Under the pieces are notes generated by a model. The model saw only the letters and a program-made list of their open reading frames with translations. It was not told the origin of the DNA and made no database searches. The translations under genes were made by a program, and so were the position numbers. Below, piece by piece: positions 34,454-44,226 of a DNA stretch of 64,000 nt. This stretch comes from Nitrospira defluvii (GTDB taxonomy: Bacteria > Nitrospirota > Nitrospiria > Nitrospirales > Nitrospiraceae): the NCBI GenBank assembly GCA_000196815.1, contig FP929003.1, forward strand, positions 1,697,501 to 1,761,500, written 5' to 3'. Position 1 is the first letter of the stretch; each line of letters opens with the position of its first letter.

Positions 34454-36226
34454 TCACTTAGGCGACGGCACGTTCACCGGACACGACGTTCGAGGTTCAG
34501 AGACGTTCTGCTTTGCAAAGGCTCGAACGGATTCAGACGGAAGCGGTCCGTTGGCATTCCAATAAAAAACCCTCTCTGCGGCGGTACCAGCAGCTGTTGC
34601 TGGGCCAACAAGGTACGTACATTCCGCAATTGAGTACTTCTTCTCGTGAAGGGCTTGCCGCACATAAGTCGGTATCATGATTGATGTGTACGTGCGGTCT
34701 GGAGTGAGATGCACAAAACTAAGCTTTTGAATACTTACGGAGGAAAGCCCCTGACGTCCAGCATTCTTGTTTATCCACATCATAATATGTTCATCATCCT
34801 CTGGTAGGGGGAAATCGGGTGAAAATGTAGGGAGAACGTTATCATAGAAACGTTCAACCGATAACTCTCCTGAGACATGTATTTTCTCCGTGTAGGAGTT
34901 GTCATTATTAGGTAGGCGACTCTTCGAATAGTCGCTGGTTACATATCGGGTCATATTGTCCATGAACCGAACTGTACCTGGGCTTCCGCAGGATTTCCGA
35001 GGTAACAGTATCTCGATGGCAGCTCTGGCCTTTGCAGCTCTCTCCCGATATTCCAATACAACGGCATCCGCCCACCTACGTTTGTTCTCCGTCGAATCTT
35101 TGGGGTTCTCAGACACCGCCGACACAAACTTCCCAAAGAGTCCTGCGGCATATTCATTGCCGGAGAAGATAAAGGTGTCTCGGTAGTGAGGTTCCATAGT
35201 AATAATAAATTTCTCCCTTACGTAGGTCTTTGTTACGGTACCAAATAAACCTCTGCTAATGTCATCTAAGCGATCCCACGTCTCTACTACAGTGACAGCA
35301 TTACGAGATAAAAAGTCATGACATAATTTGTCATTTTGAATAATCATACCTCTATAGATCATGATCGGAAGATCCCGAACATCTTCTCTTTCCGAAAGAT
35401 CATGGAAGTTACCGTTATAGATCATCAGGAAAAGCCTTTTGTGTTCATTGTCGATTCCAGACAGGTTTAACTGACCATCCGCAGTCATGTTCGTGGCGGC
35501 AAGCTTTTCCTCGGCAGCACGCTGCCGAGCGTGAGCTTCGTCTGCCCGTTTTTTCCATTTATCCCGGACCTTTTCATCATTCGTAATGACTTGAGACTGA
35601 CCCTCGCGCTCTGATCGGGGCGTGCGCAAGTCTAGCAAGCTTTCATATCCATACATGAAATATTTGCGATTGCCCCAATGGTCGATCTTTACTTCTGTCT
35701 GACTTAAGCTCCCGCCTTTGTCGATATTGTTGGGAACCTCGTTTCCTCCAGGGATCTCCTGAACCTCTGGGGATTCTTTTAGAGACGGATAGTCAATTCG
35801 CACCCCTTTAATATAGTTAAAAATATAAATTCTTCTTAGCTGGTTACATCGAGCCTTTAGGATCGGGAGGATTTCTCGTTCAAGTCTTTCCCTATAGGTG
35901 TCATTATTTACGAGAACGAAATCCGCGCCTACCTTATACACTTGCTTTAACCAAACTTGGTCTGGCTCGTAACACCATCCCCTTTCAGTGTTCCTCCCAT
36001 ACAGCACATAGAGGTCAGTCTCCAGAAGCTTTTCAAAGGTGCTAAAAGTTTTTTCCATCTGAGGCTGTTTCGGTGGCAGGGGCTGCCTGATCGGTTGTTT
36101 GTTTTCCCAGGGCTTCTCAGCGGTTTGCTGACCAGGGAAGGTTGCTGTGCCAGGTTTGGGCATCTTGCATCCAGACATGGCGAATGCCAATAATACCGAT
36201 ATGATCGCAACCCATCCTATGCTCAT
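34454..36226 (-). CDS. Large orphan lipoprotein in AT-rich DNA
   Basis: 590 residues. The lipobox AMSGC gives a lipidated cysteine at residue 20, so the protein should be membrane-anchored. A proline-rich linker follows (about 22-55), then a mixed domain with no motif I recognise, a charged coiled-coil-like segment (about 228-250), and a C-terminal part containing scattered cysteines. The coding sequence is visibly richer in A and T than the rest of the window and uses many A/T-ending codons. With the 27-bp repeats and the IS fragments on either side, this points to acquired DNA. Function unknown. Confidence 0.7.
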   Translation of the reverse strand: MSIGWVAIISVLLAFAMSGCKMPKPGTATFPGQQTAEKPWENKQPIRQPLPPKQPQMEKTFSTFEKLLETDLYVLYGRNTERGWCYEPDQVWLKQVYKVGADFVLVNNDTYRERLEREILPILKARCNQLRRIYIFNYIKGVRIDYPSLKESPEVQEIPGGNEVPNNIDKGGSLSQTEVKIDHWGNRKYFMYGYESLLDLRTPRSEREGQSQVITNDEKVRDKWKKRADEAHARQRAAEEKLAATNMTADGQLNLSGIDNEHKRLFLMIYNGNFHDLSEREDVRDLPIMIYRGMIIQNDKLCHDFLSRNAVTVVETWDRLDDISRGLFGTVTKTYVREKFIITMEPHYRDTFIFSGNEYAAGLFGKFVSAVSENPKDSTENKRRWADAVVLEYRERAAKARAAIEILLPRKSCGSPGTVRFMDNMTRYVTSDYSKSRLPNNDNSYTEKIHVSGELSVERFYDNVLPTFSPDFPLPEDDEHIMMWINKNAGRQGLSSVSIQKLSFVHLTPDRTYTSIMIPTYVRQALHEKKYSIAECTYLVGPATAAGTAAERVFYWNANGPLPSESVRAFAKQNVSEPRTSCPVNVPSPK

Positions 36227-36294
36227 GTATTAGCCTTTCGATGTTTCTCAAGCGCGAGAACAAGAGATTGACGCGATAGGAATTATTGTAACGG

Positions 36295-36438
36295 TCACAT
36301 CAAGGTGGCCCAGAAACAACACACATGTAGATTACACGTCTCCATCTGCCTTTCGAATTCATCGAGACTCCGATAGCCAAGCGCCTGATGGAGGCGCTGT
36401 TGGTTATAGAACACCTCGATATACTCATGCAATCGCAT
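36295..36438 (-). pseudogene. 3' remnant of an IS3-family transposase (orfB)
   Basis: About 47 codons. HEYIEVFYNQQRLHQALGYR followed by SLDEFE is the C-terminal signature of the IS3 integrase core. Everything upstream of it is missing, including the DDE residues. The junction to unrelated sequence falls at about 36438. Confidence 0.78.
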
Positions 36439-36469
36439 ACCAGGCCTCCGCGTGATGCGCCCAGCACGG

Positions 36470-36496
36470 ATGATCGAGACTCCCAGCTCCAACTGA
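36470..36496. repeat. 27-bp imperfect direct repeat, right copy
   Basis: Two mismatches from 34069-34095. It lies between the IS3 scrap and the end of the IS110 element. Confidence 0.7.
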
Positions 36497-36532
36497 CTGC
36501 CCGTAAATAGGGGTCAGCAACTGTCTTGAAAA

Positions 36533-37732
<1,200 letters not shown>

Positions 37733-37859
37733 TCAGGCGAATGATCGGTTTAGTGAGGAATGCCGACCAATTGGAGATGGTGATGCTATGCGATGGGGTA
37801 ATTCATCTGCCTGTTTCCAGATGGCAGATCCTACAGCGAATAAATTTGTTCGTGAGAAA

Positions 37860-38144
37860 TTATCCGCGTCCGGGGCCGTTCATACCGAGGTATGAACGGC
37901 GAGATGCTCGTTTAGGGCGAGTGGTGAGGCGTCGGGTTGCCTCCGACATCTCAAGGAGAGAGCGGAGGGCTGCGTTGACCGCAGCCGAGTCTCGAAATGC
38001 TTTTGCGACATCCGGTTCTAGGACCGCAACATTGGCGCCTTCTTGCAGTAATTGTCGGTAATATTTCCCCCGGACTGCTGTCGTGTAGTCGAAGGTGTAT
38101 TCCGGCCGCATCACATCCGAACGAGTTTGCCGTTTACGTTTCAT
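37860..38144 (-). CDS. Antitoxin-like partner of BrnT
   Basis: 94 residues from the ATG at 38144, with AGGAGAAAG upstream. The basic start MKRKRQTRSDVMRPEY, then RGKYYRQLLQEGANVAVLEP and DVAKAFRDSAAVNAALRSLL, match a common small family found directly after BrnT toxins. It acts presumably as antitoxin and autoregulator, which is inferred. The toxin reading frame that overlaps its start is broken, so the antitoxin is orphaned. An extra basic C-terminal tail follows the conserved part. Confidence 0.62.
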   Translation of the reverse strand: MKRKRQTRSDVMRPEYTFDYTTAVRGKYYRQLLQEGANVAVLEPDVAKAFRDSAAVNAALRSLLEMSEATRRLTTRPKRASRRSYLGMNGPGRG

Positions 38145-38392
38145 GACGTTTTCTTTCTCCTGCTGCTGTTGGTCGGGCACTAATGATTGTCACCCGAGCC
38201 TCTCTATCAGTATCGCCACAACAAGTAGTCTGCCGCGAGCAGAATAGCCAATCGTCAGATATCGTCGTTCGTTAACCGAGTGATCAACGTCGTCCACTGT
38301 TGTCGCAAGAAGACTGTCACTGCCTCATCGAATGAGATTCGGTGTTTCTGGATTTTTTGCCTGGCTTTGCTCCGATACCACTCAAATTTCAC
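38134..38392 (-). pseudogene. Frameshifted BrnT-family toxin
   Basis: Three frames read in order give one BrnT. From a GTG at 38392: VKFEWYRSKARQKIQKHRIS then FDEAVTVF. After a frameshift near 38293: DHSVNERRYLTIGYSARGRL then LVV. After a second shift near 38210: GDTDREARVTIISARPTAAG then ERKRHE. BrnT is a ribonuclease toxin of RelE-like fold. With two shifts no functional toxin can be made. The end overlaps the antitoxin start as in intact pairs. Confidence 0.78.
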
Positions 38393-38446
38393 GCCGTTCT
38401 TCTAAAGAACGTACCGGAAACTGTCGGGAGATGGAAATGCTGCTTT

Positions 38447-38833
38447 TTACGCCTGCAGTTGCGCCATTAGTGCCGCTGGGTTCCAGTAGCCCCACATGGT
38501 TTGGATTTTTCCTGCCTGGTTGATCTCGAACACATCGATGCCTTCGAATAGAACTTGTCTACCGTTCTTGCCGGTGCCACGCCCTGTGAACTTCACCGCG
38601 ACCCGGTTGCCGGATTGGAAGACATGGTCTTGCGTCATGGCGATCTTTTCAAAGGCTCCGAGCACCTCCACTAGGAATTGGCGCAATACCACATGGCCTC
38701 GTAGCGGTGCGGGCGCTCCTGGCTCGTAACTGGTTCCCTGTTCCGCGAAGCAGGCGACCCAGGCGTCCGGGTCCTTTTCTCCGATTGCGGTGAAATATCC
38801 GGCCACTACGGTTGGAATGTTCTCAGAGGTCAT
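38447..38833 (-). CDS. SnoaL/ketosteroid-isomerase-like protein
   Basis: 128 residues from the ATG at 38833, with AAGGAGAA upstream; the longer frame to 38989 is rejected. The NTF2-like fold pattern is clear: PTVVAGYFTAIGEKDPDAWV at the start, an SYEPGAPAPLRGHVVLRQFL helix-strand region, RVAVKFTGRGTGKNG and FEINQAGKIQTMWGYW at the end. Members bind or turn over small hydrophobic ligands; the substrate is unknown. Cytoplasmic. Confidence 0.78.
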   Translation of the reverse strand: MTSENIPTVVAGYFTAIGEKDPDAWVACFAEQGTSYEPGAPAPLRGHVVLRQFLVEVLGAFEKIAMTQDHVFQSGNRVAVKFTGRGTGKNGRQVLFEGIDVFEINQAGKIQTMWGYWNPAALMAQLQA

Positions 38834-39087
38834 GCTTGATTCTCCTTTGCATCGAATGGAGTATTGTGTGAATAGGCGCGGTAAAAACCGGGCCTCCAGA
38901 TGAATTACGGACGCTAGGCGTCCTGTGGATGTATCATCCCGGAGAATTTCCACCGGCACAGTGGGACTTAGCCTGAGGAGCCTCCACAAGCGTGGTTTGA
39001 AAGATGATGCCTATGCTGGTGGCAACAGATCAACCTGTGATTGAATTGATTGTATGCCATTCGGTAGGCAGCGATTGAGAGAAACCT

Positions 39088-39444
39088 ATGATCGTGGAAG
39101 TTGAGTCGAACGATAATTGCGAGACCAGCTTTTTTGCGCGCTTCAAGGAAGTCGGGCCCGCTCGACCGGTGGTTCAAGTCCGGCTTTATGATCGAAACCC
39201 TACCGGTGAGTGGTGCTGGGTGACGGGCTGGAGCGACAATGAACAGGCTCCCACATGTCCCGCCTACGTCCAGCTGATTGAAGACTCGGGGGCGGGATTG
39301 GCCTACCTCGTGTATGGAGGGCTCTACGGTCTACGGTTCAGGCCCCTCCAATGCGAGGAGCCTTGGAGTCTCCAGAGTCCTCATCAATGGGGAGACGCGT
39401 ATTTATCACTCGCCGATGTCCAGGATGTGCGGTACGCCGGTTAG
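39088..39444 (+). CDS. Unknown small protein with a decayed relative at 42407
   Basis: 118 residues; beta-rich and aromatic (GEWCWVTGWSDNEQ, then LVYGGLYGLRFRPLQCEEPW). No export signal. The last 26 codons recur in changed form at 42407-42487 (WSLQSPHQWGDAYLSLADVQ here), so the gene was once duplicated. Not recognised. Confidence 0.58.
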   Translation: MIVEVESNDNCETSFFARFKEVGPARPVVQVRLYDRNPTGEWCWVTGWSDNEQAPTCPAYVQLIEDSGAGLAYLVYGGLYGLRFRPLQCEEPWSLQSPHQWGDAYLSLADVQDVRYAG

Positions 39445-39735
39445 CTGTTTTTGCAAACAGGGAGCTGACCCGGTCCCGGCGGCATATTCCTGTTTCCATT
39501 CACGACTCAGGCGTGCAAGAGAATAGGCTCGCTGCGATAGTCGAGGGGGTTCTCTCCATCGGCACGCTCCGCCTCGAGCCCGACCAGCCAATTGTTTTCG
39601 CAGTGCTTGCCCTCTATCGCCGGATAGGGAGTATGATGACACATCCTGCGATCTGCGGATGTCGCTCCACTGGATGAGGATTCTCTACCTCCCGGGAGAG
39701 CGATCGCCGACAGGCCTTCCCATCAGGAGGCTGCG

Positions 39736-40593
39736 ATGCGCACCGTCGTTGCCGTCGACTGGTCCGAGCAGTCTTTCAACGCCGTCAAGGTCGTCTGCCG
39801 TCTCTTCACTCATGAATCATTGACCCTCATCCACGCGGTTGATCTCCGGCCGTTCGAAAACCCCCTCTTTGCGCAACCACTCGGACGCAAAAGCGCCGGC
39901 GTCATGCGAGAGGCGATGGTTGCAGCAGGAGAGCGCCTGCTCGACCAAACCAGCGCATTGGTGCCTGTCACGATTCCTTCCATCCAGCGAGTGTATAAGA
40001 TCGGGAACCCGGCGCCGGTTGTGCTGGACGCGATTCGTTCGGCTCGTGCCCACTTGGTGGCGGTCGGATCACAGGGGCGTGGACGACTTGCGGAGCTGGT
40101 CTTGGGCAGTGTCTCGCATCGGGTGGTGTTGCATGCCCCCTGCGCGGCTCTGCTGGTCAGGGGCGATCCGGGGAGCCTTCGACGTGTGTTGCTGACCGTG
40201 GAAGGATACGAGGATTCGCTCAGGCTGCGCAGCTGGTTGCGCACGCATCGGTTCAGTCAGCCGATAGAGCTGTCCCTCTTGACCGTGGTGCCGGCCATTC
40301 CCATCGGCGATTCGACGATGGAATTTCCATACGACAAATGGACGGCTGAAATGGATCAGTATGCCAGGCAGCTCGTGGACGAAACGGCTGCAGCCTTGCG
40401 AACCATGTATCCTGTTGTCACCGCGCAAGTCGAGCATGGTGATCCGGCTCATTGCATTACCGAAGCGGCAGGCCATGCCGATCTTGTGATTGTCGGATCG
40501 CATGGTTGGAGAGGCCTCGAGCACTTCCTGCTCGGCAGCGTGTCACATGCGGTCTTGCATAAAGTGACCTGTCCCATCCTGCTCATTCGATGA
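39736..40593 (+). CDS. Tandem universal stress protein (two UspA domains)
   Basis: 285 residues with AGGAGG before the ATG. Two Usp domains, about 1-140 and 148-285. Each ends with an ATP-binding signature: VGSQGRGRLAELVLGS and VGSHGWRGLEHFLLGS. Such proteins bind nucleotides and are induced by energy, redox or growth stress. The CBS-pair gene follows about 100 bases later, a frequent association for adenylate sensing. Confidence 0.88.
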   Translation: MRTVVAVDWSEQSFNAVKVVCRLFTHESLTLIHAVDLRPFENPLFAQPLGRKSAGVMREAMVAAGERLLDQTSALVPVTIPSIQRVYKIGNPAPVVLDAIRSARAHLVAVGSQGRGRLAELVLGSVSHRVVLHAPCAALLVRGDPGSLRRVLLTVEGYEDSLRLRSWLRTHRFSQPIELSLLTVVPAIPIGDSTMEFPYDKWTAEMDQYARQLVDETAAALRTMYPVVTAQVEHGDPAHCITEAAGHADLVIVGSHGWRGLEHFLLGSVSHAVLHKVTCPILLIR

Positions 40594-40700
40594 GGGGAGG
40601 CTCTGACGCCGGTTTCGATGGGCGTCGGCGTTACCCGGCTCCGGTACTTAGCGTCAAGGACCGGTTTCGTCCACCTGCATCCCACAGAAAGGAGGCGGCG

Positions 40701-41123
40701 ATGGCGTGGAATATTGCCTCGAAAATTGTTCACAGGGTGGTGACGATCGACGAGAATCATAGCGTGCTCGATGCCGCGACGCTGATGGCCGAGGAATTCG
40801 TCGGGTCGGCGCTCATCACCAGTTCCTCCAAAATCACCGGCGTGTTCACGGAGCGGGATTTGATGATGCGCGTCGTCGGTCGGAAGCGAGATCCTGAGAA
40901 GGTGAAGATCAAGGATGTGATGACGAAAAACATGGTGACCGTGAATCCGAAGGATACCGCGCACTATTGCTTGAATCTGATGAAGGAACATCGCTGTCGC
41001 CACCTGTTGGTGTTCGACAACGAGGAGTTTATCGGGATTGTCTCGCTCCGGGATATGGTTGCGCTGTTGATGGAGGAAAAGGAGGCGTTGATCGCCTATC
41101 TCCACCAATACATCAGCTCATGA
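40701..41123 (+). CDS. CBS-domain pair protein
   Basis: 140 residues from the ATG at 40701, preceded by AAAGGAGG. Two CBS motifs make up the whole protein: VVTIDENHSVLDAATLMAEE with GVFTERDLMMRVV, then MVTVNPKDTAHYCLNLMKEH with GIVSLRDMVALL. CBS pairs bind adenosine nucleotides and act as energy sensors. Likely co-regulated with the preceding Usp gene. Confidence 0.87.
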   Translation: MAWNIASKIVHRVVTIDENHSVLDAATLMAEEFVGSALITSSSKITGVFTERDLMMRVVGRKRDPEKVKIKDVMTKNMVTVNPKDTAHYCLNLMKEHRCRHLLVFDNEEFIGIVSLRDMVALLMEEKEALIAYLHQYISS

Positions 41124-41488
41124 CAGCTGCGAGGGTCTGTTTGGCAGGGAGGATGGCTTCCGGGCCCCTGCCTGTCTGAGGCCCGCCGAGAGGTGCTCTC
41201 CGTCGTGAGGAGCTTTTTCCGGCTCTTGCATGGAACTCATTCTGAAAAAGATCCCTATGGCCTCTTGGAGGAAGCCGAGAATCAGGATCGCCATGCAGTT
41301 GCTTCCGCGTGTTTGGGTGCCAGGCTGGTTCGCACAGCCTTTGCCGGGCAGGTCTCCGAGTTCCCCCACCTGTCGAGATTGTTGTCGTGCTTGCAATCAA
41401 GCGCCTTCAGGATGGGCGGGAGCATTTCTGTGGTGATTAGCCTCGTCTCTACTTTCTGCGGGGCGATCGATCGGACCGTCGAGGCGTA
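41124..41488. other. 365-base stretch with no supported gene
   Basis: Frames exist on both strands (for example a GTG-start frame at 41193), but none has a ribosome site at proper distance or a recognisable family. Confidence 0.4.
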
Positions 41489-41716
41489 CTACAGGGGCAG
41501 CGCATGACCGTCGGCGGTTGTGCTGAAGAGAAGATGTCTGTAGCGTTTCATGCAGTCTGGGCAATAGGTGTGGGACAGCTTGAGATCCCTCTCATCCAAC
41601 TGATATTTGGCGCGATAGGTCTGAAGAGTCACCCAGGACCCTTCTCCGTCACCACCCTTGGGGAGTCCGTCTCGGACGTTCTTGCAGAAACAGCAGGCCG
41701 CAATGATCGTCTCCAT
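41489..41716 (-). CDS. Stand-alone zinc-ribbon domain like those at the end of response regulators
   Basis: 75 residues from the ATG at 41716, with AAAGGG upstream. The pattern CCFCKNVRDG, GSWVTLQTYRAKYQ and LSHTYCPDCMKRYR matches a small metal-binding module that follows receiver or PAS domains. The same module ends the response regulator at 51980 in this window. Here it occurs without any receiver. Function unknown; likely zinc binding. Confidence 0.62.
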   Translation of the reverse strand: METIIAACCFCKNVRDGLPKGGDGEGSWVTLQTYRAKYQLDERDLKLSHTYCPDCMKRYRHLLFSTTADGHALPL

Positions 41717-41773
41717 AGGAGTACCCTTTCCTGATGGAAGAAAGACTTGGAGCATGACCGAGAGGCGTGATGG

Positions 41774-42010
41774 TCATACCGCCGCGTTCCTCCGTTCGGA
41801 TGTGGCTGCCGATGAGAGGGAGATCAAATATACGAAGCGAGAAGGCTGTCGGAGCGTAAGCCGCCCGTCCCGACAGAGTTGGTCAACCGCCAAGAACACT
41901 TGGTTCCAGGTATAGGCTGGAAGCCTTTGCACGAGCTCTTGCGCCGTGCATGGCCCGAGCTGCTTCAGGGCTTGAAGAATCATCGACGCAATGCCGCCTG
42001 CGAGCGCCAT
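41774..42010 (-). CDS. Small winged-helix-like protein
   Basis: 78 residues from the ATG at 42010, chosen for the strong GGAGGAGGGT just before it. Helix-turn-helix pattern: MILQALKQLGPCTAQELVQR, then WNQVFLAVDQLCRDGRLTLR and a wing (QPSRFVYLI). This suggests a minimal DNA-binding regulator. The target is unknown. Confidence 0.6.
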   Translation of the reverse strand: MALAGGIASMILQALKQLGPCTAQELVQRLPAYTWNQVFLAVDQLCRDGRLTLRQPSRFVYLISLSSAATSERRNAAV

Positions 42011-42339
42011 ACCCTCCTCCGAGACCGCTCCGCTTGTACGCCGCCATCGCCGAGCAAGGCGACGATACTTCTCCGTGCGCCATCGCCGCTCACGATAGTG
42101 CGGCCAGCCGACCTCTCCTTGCACTGGCGACGAGATGGTATAAGTGTGTACCTTACCGGGCTCTTGTGTGGCATCGCCGAAAACACAATTGTTGCCTCGA
42201 CGTTTTGTTGATTGGCGGAGTCGACGTTTCTGCTACGAACAGACCGGAGGAGAGCAGGGGAACCGTGGGGTGATGAAACCAGGGGAGTCGTATCATCTGA
42301 GCAGCCGATTGCCCAATTGGTTTCCATGCCGTTGTTGGA

Positions 42340-42402
42340 GTCGATGAGATCCTGACGACCCGTTCAGCTGGTGAGGTCGGTTCGTGAACAATCAAGCGTA
42401 TC
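42340..42402 (-). pseudogene. C-terminal fragment of a DUF5069 gene
   Basis: Reads DTLDCSRTDLTS, stop, TGRQDLID. This aligns with DAVDPSRTDLTSWADLQDLE in the intact gene at 45953. A 17-base identity (ACCGACCTCACCAGCTG) underlies it. The Trp codon has become TGA. Confidence 0.6.
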
Positions 42403-42406
42403 ACCG

Positions 42407-42487
42407 TGGAGTCTCGTGAGTCCGCATCACTGGGGAGTAGCGTACCTCTCGCTTGCCGACGCTCGTGATCTACGTGACGCCGACTAA
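42407..42487 (+). pseudogene. C-terminal fragment of a relative of the gene at 39088
   Basis: 26 codons plus stop: WSLVSPHHWGVAYLSLADAR then DLRDAD. This aligns with the end of the protein at 39088. No upstream part is present. Confidence 0.68.
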
Positions 42488-42525
42488 CTCAATCCCGCTC
42501 CCATAAAGCCTGTTGGGCATTCAGG

Positions 42526-43272
42526 TCACAATCCCGTCCCGACTCGTTCCTTGAGTTCATGCTGCAAGAGCACGGCTTGTCCCTCTTGGAGTAAGCTGGG
42601 AATCAGTACGGTCATGAAGGCGCTCCCATGGCCTTGATGATCGAGCCGATTCCTACTTTCCCTGTCGAGCAGATCTCCGAGTTCGACCCATTGGTCAAGG
42701 TCATCATAATTTCTGTGATCGACCGCCATCAGGATAGGCAGAAACGTCTCGGTGATGATGTTTTGTGCATCTTCCGACAGCGGCTGGAGCCAGCCCTCAC
42801 GCAGACCCACGGCATGATAGATCCTGGTGATCTGCCGCTCCTTTGGTCCGTTGTTGTCGATACCAAGCTCCTCGCAAATCTCTGCGAGAATCTTCTCGTC
42901 ATATCGGTTCAGGTACCAGATGGTCTGGCGAGGAAGACTTTCGGCCGGCAGCACCAGCGAATCCGCTTGTTGTCGTAAACGGGTGAGTTGCTCGTGCATT
43001 GTTCCCGTTGATGGAAGCCCGAGTGCTTGCAGCCATCCGGATAATTCCCTGGCCATGGAAAAATTCACATAACAATCGATCAGCCGTGTCTTCAAGGCTT
43101 CATGGTTGAGGGGCGCCGGAGCCGTTGGTTGGGTCAATTCGTCTCCGCACCCGGCCGCTTGCAAGACTGCTTCATCGAACGCCGGATCCTCCGGCAGTTT
43201 TATTTGCGCACCGCAGGAGGGACAAAAGCGGGCCCGCAAGGGGAGCGCAGCCTCACAACTGGTGCAGTTCAT
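42526..43272 (-). CDS. Zinc-ribbon protein with helical body
   Basis: 248 residues. An N-terminal zinc ribbon (CTSCEAALPLRARFCPSCG) is followed by an all-helical region of about 200 residues with no transmembrane segment. The middle part has an ATP- or peptide-free look, with repeated Leu/Ile heptads (for example WYLNRYDEKILAEICEELGI). Not recognised beyond the ribbon. It lies 62 bases after a universal stress gene on the same strand. Confidence 0.65.
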   Translation of the reverse strand: MNCTSCEAALPLRARFCPSCGAQIKLPEDPAFDEAVLQAAGCGDELTQPTAPAPLNHEALKTRLIDCYVNFSMARELSGWLQALGLPSTGTMHEQLTRLRQQADSLVLPAESLPRQTIWYLNRYDEKILAEICEELGIDNNGPKERQITRIYHAVGLREGWLQPLSEDAQNIITETFLPILMAVDHRNYDDLDQWVELGDLLDRESRNRLDHQGHGSAFMTVLIPSLLQEGQAVLLQHELKERVGTGL

Positions 43273-43334
43273 GGTAGCCTCCGGGGCGCGCCTAACGTTC
43301 CTGCTTCAGGACGATAGTTGCGCCTGTCACAAGA

Positions 43335-43892
43335 TTATCCCAGGACCCAGACCGCGACTCCGGACAGGTCCCGCACCAGGCGGTCAATGATGCCGCTACT
43401 GAAGAGTCGCTTGCCTCCCATCGGCCCGTGCCGGGTCACCACGACGGTGCCATACCCTCCGGCTCTGGCTTCATCCATGATGCTGTCGGCGATATCGCGC
43501 TCATGCCCCAACTTGAGCGTGACATGGTCGAGAGGAAATCCGGTCTGCCCGAGTCGTTCCATCGCCGTCACCAGGATGGGATACTCGATGGCGCCCTCCG
43601 CGCGCAGCCACTCTTCCTGATCCTTGCGCAGCTGCTCGCCAAGATGATCTTCCGTCTCGGGATCCTCTGAGCCGCCGTGTTCCATCAGTTCCCGAGGCAT
43701 GGGATTCAGGACATGAAACAACGTCACCTTCACGTCCCGAATGTCCCGCAGTAGCGATCCGACATACTGCAGGGCGCGGGCGGACTCGTTCGAGTCATCG
43801 ACAGCGATCAGAATGGTTTTTGAGGAGAGGTGTCTGTTGAGCGTCTGGTCCGGTGTGAGGAGAGGTTGGTCACTCGTTGTCTTGGTCTTCAT
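43335..43892 (-). CDS. Universal stress protein, single domain
   Basis: 185 residues. After a 25-residue leader, the Usp fold starts with TILIAVDDSNESARALQYVG. It has a long acidic insertion (EHGGSEDPETEDHLGEQL) and a nucleotide-loop variant VVTRHGPMGGKRLFSSG, where the usual GxxGxGxxxxxxGS is altered. It is thus a divergent UspA, perhaps without ATP binding. Confidence 0.8.
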   Translation of the reverse strand: MKTKTTSDQPLLTPDQTLNRHLSSKTILIAVDDSNESARALQYVGSLLRDIRDVKVTLFHVLNPMPRELMEHGGSEDPETEDHLGEQLRKDQEEWLRAEGAIEYPILVTAMERLGQTGFPLDHVTLKLGHERDIADSIMDEARAGGYGTVVVTRHGPMGGKRLFSSGIIDRLVRDLSGVAVWVLG

Positions 43893-44176
43893 AGTCTCAC
43901 CATGCGCGTGCCGAAGTAGATTGCCTCACTGCGTGCCCGGGGAGGTTTAGTCGGATCGGCGTTGATGGTGATCTGGCGGACTGAGGTCTTCCATACGACC
44001 CCTCTTGCGGTGACGCAACAATTAAGAGGCGCTGAGGGATTAGGTCTGCTCCGGTCACGATCTACGATCTTCTGCGACCGGACGAGTAGTAGCCTATCCC
44101 TCTAGGAAGGACAAATCAATGCGGGGAGCAGTAGAGCAGTCCTTTGTGGAAGACCTTGTGCAAATTGAAACCGCTA

Positions 44177-44208
44177 CTCCATGAAGCCGAGTGATCGGCT
44201 TCATGGAG
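44177..44208. terminator. Perfect 14-bp hairpin after the first tandem paralogue
   Basis: CTCCATGAAGCCGA, a four-base loop, and the exact inverse TCGGCTTCATGGAG. It follows the minus-strand gene at 44227 by 18 bases. The identical stem lies after the sister gene. No run of T follows, so attenuation or RNA stabilisation is as likely as termination. Confidence 0.6.
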
Positions 44209-44226
44209 CTGCACCGTTGGTTGGGA

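Larger units (their letters stand above)
42011..42525. other. 515-base region holding only gene fragments
   Basis: No intact gene. It contains two C-terminal gene fragments (42340-42402 and 42407-42487, listed separately). The rest shows nothing I can assign. Confidence 0.5.

Noticed and set aside
33981-34457. Minus-strand frame whose GTG overlaps the lipoprotein stop
   Set aside because: The GTGA overlap is suggestive, but the frame runs on antisense into an intact gene and matches no family.
41193-41507. GTG-start frame of 104 codons
   Set aside because: Composition is not absurd, but the purine run is too close to the start and no family is recognisable.
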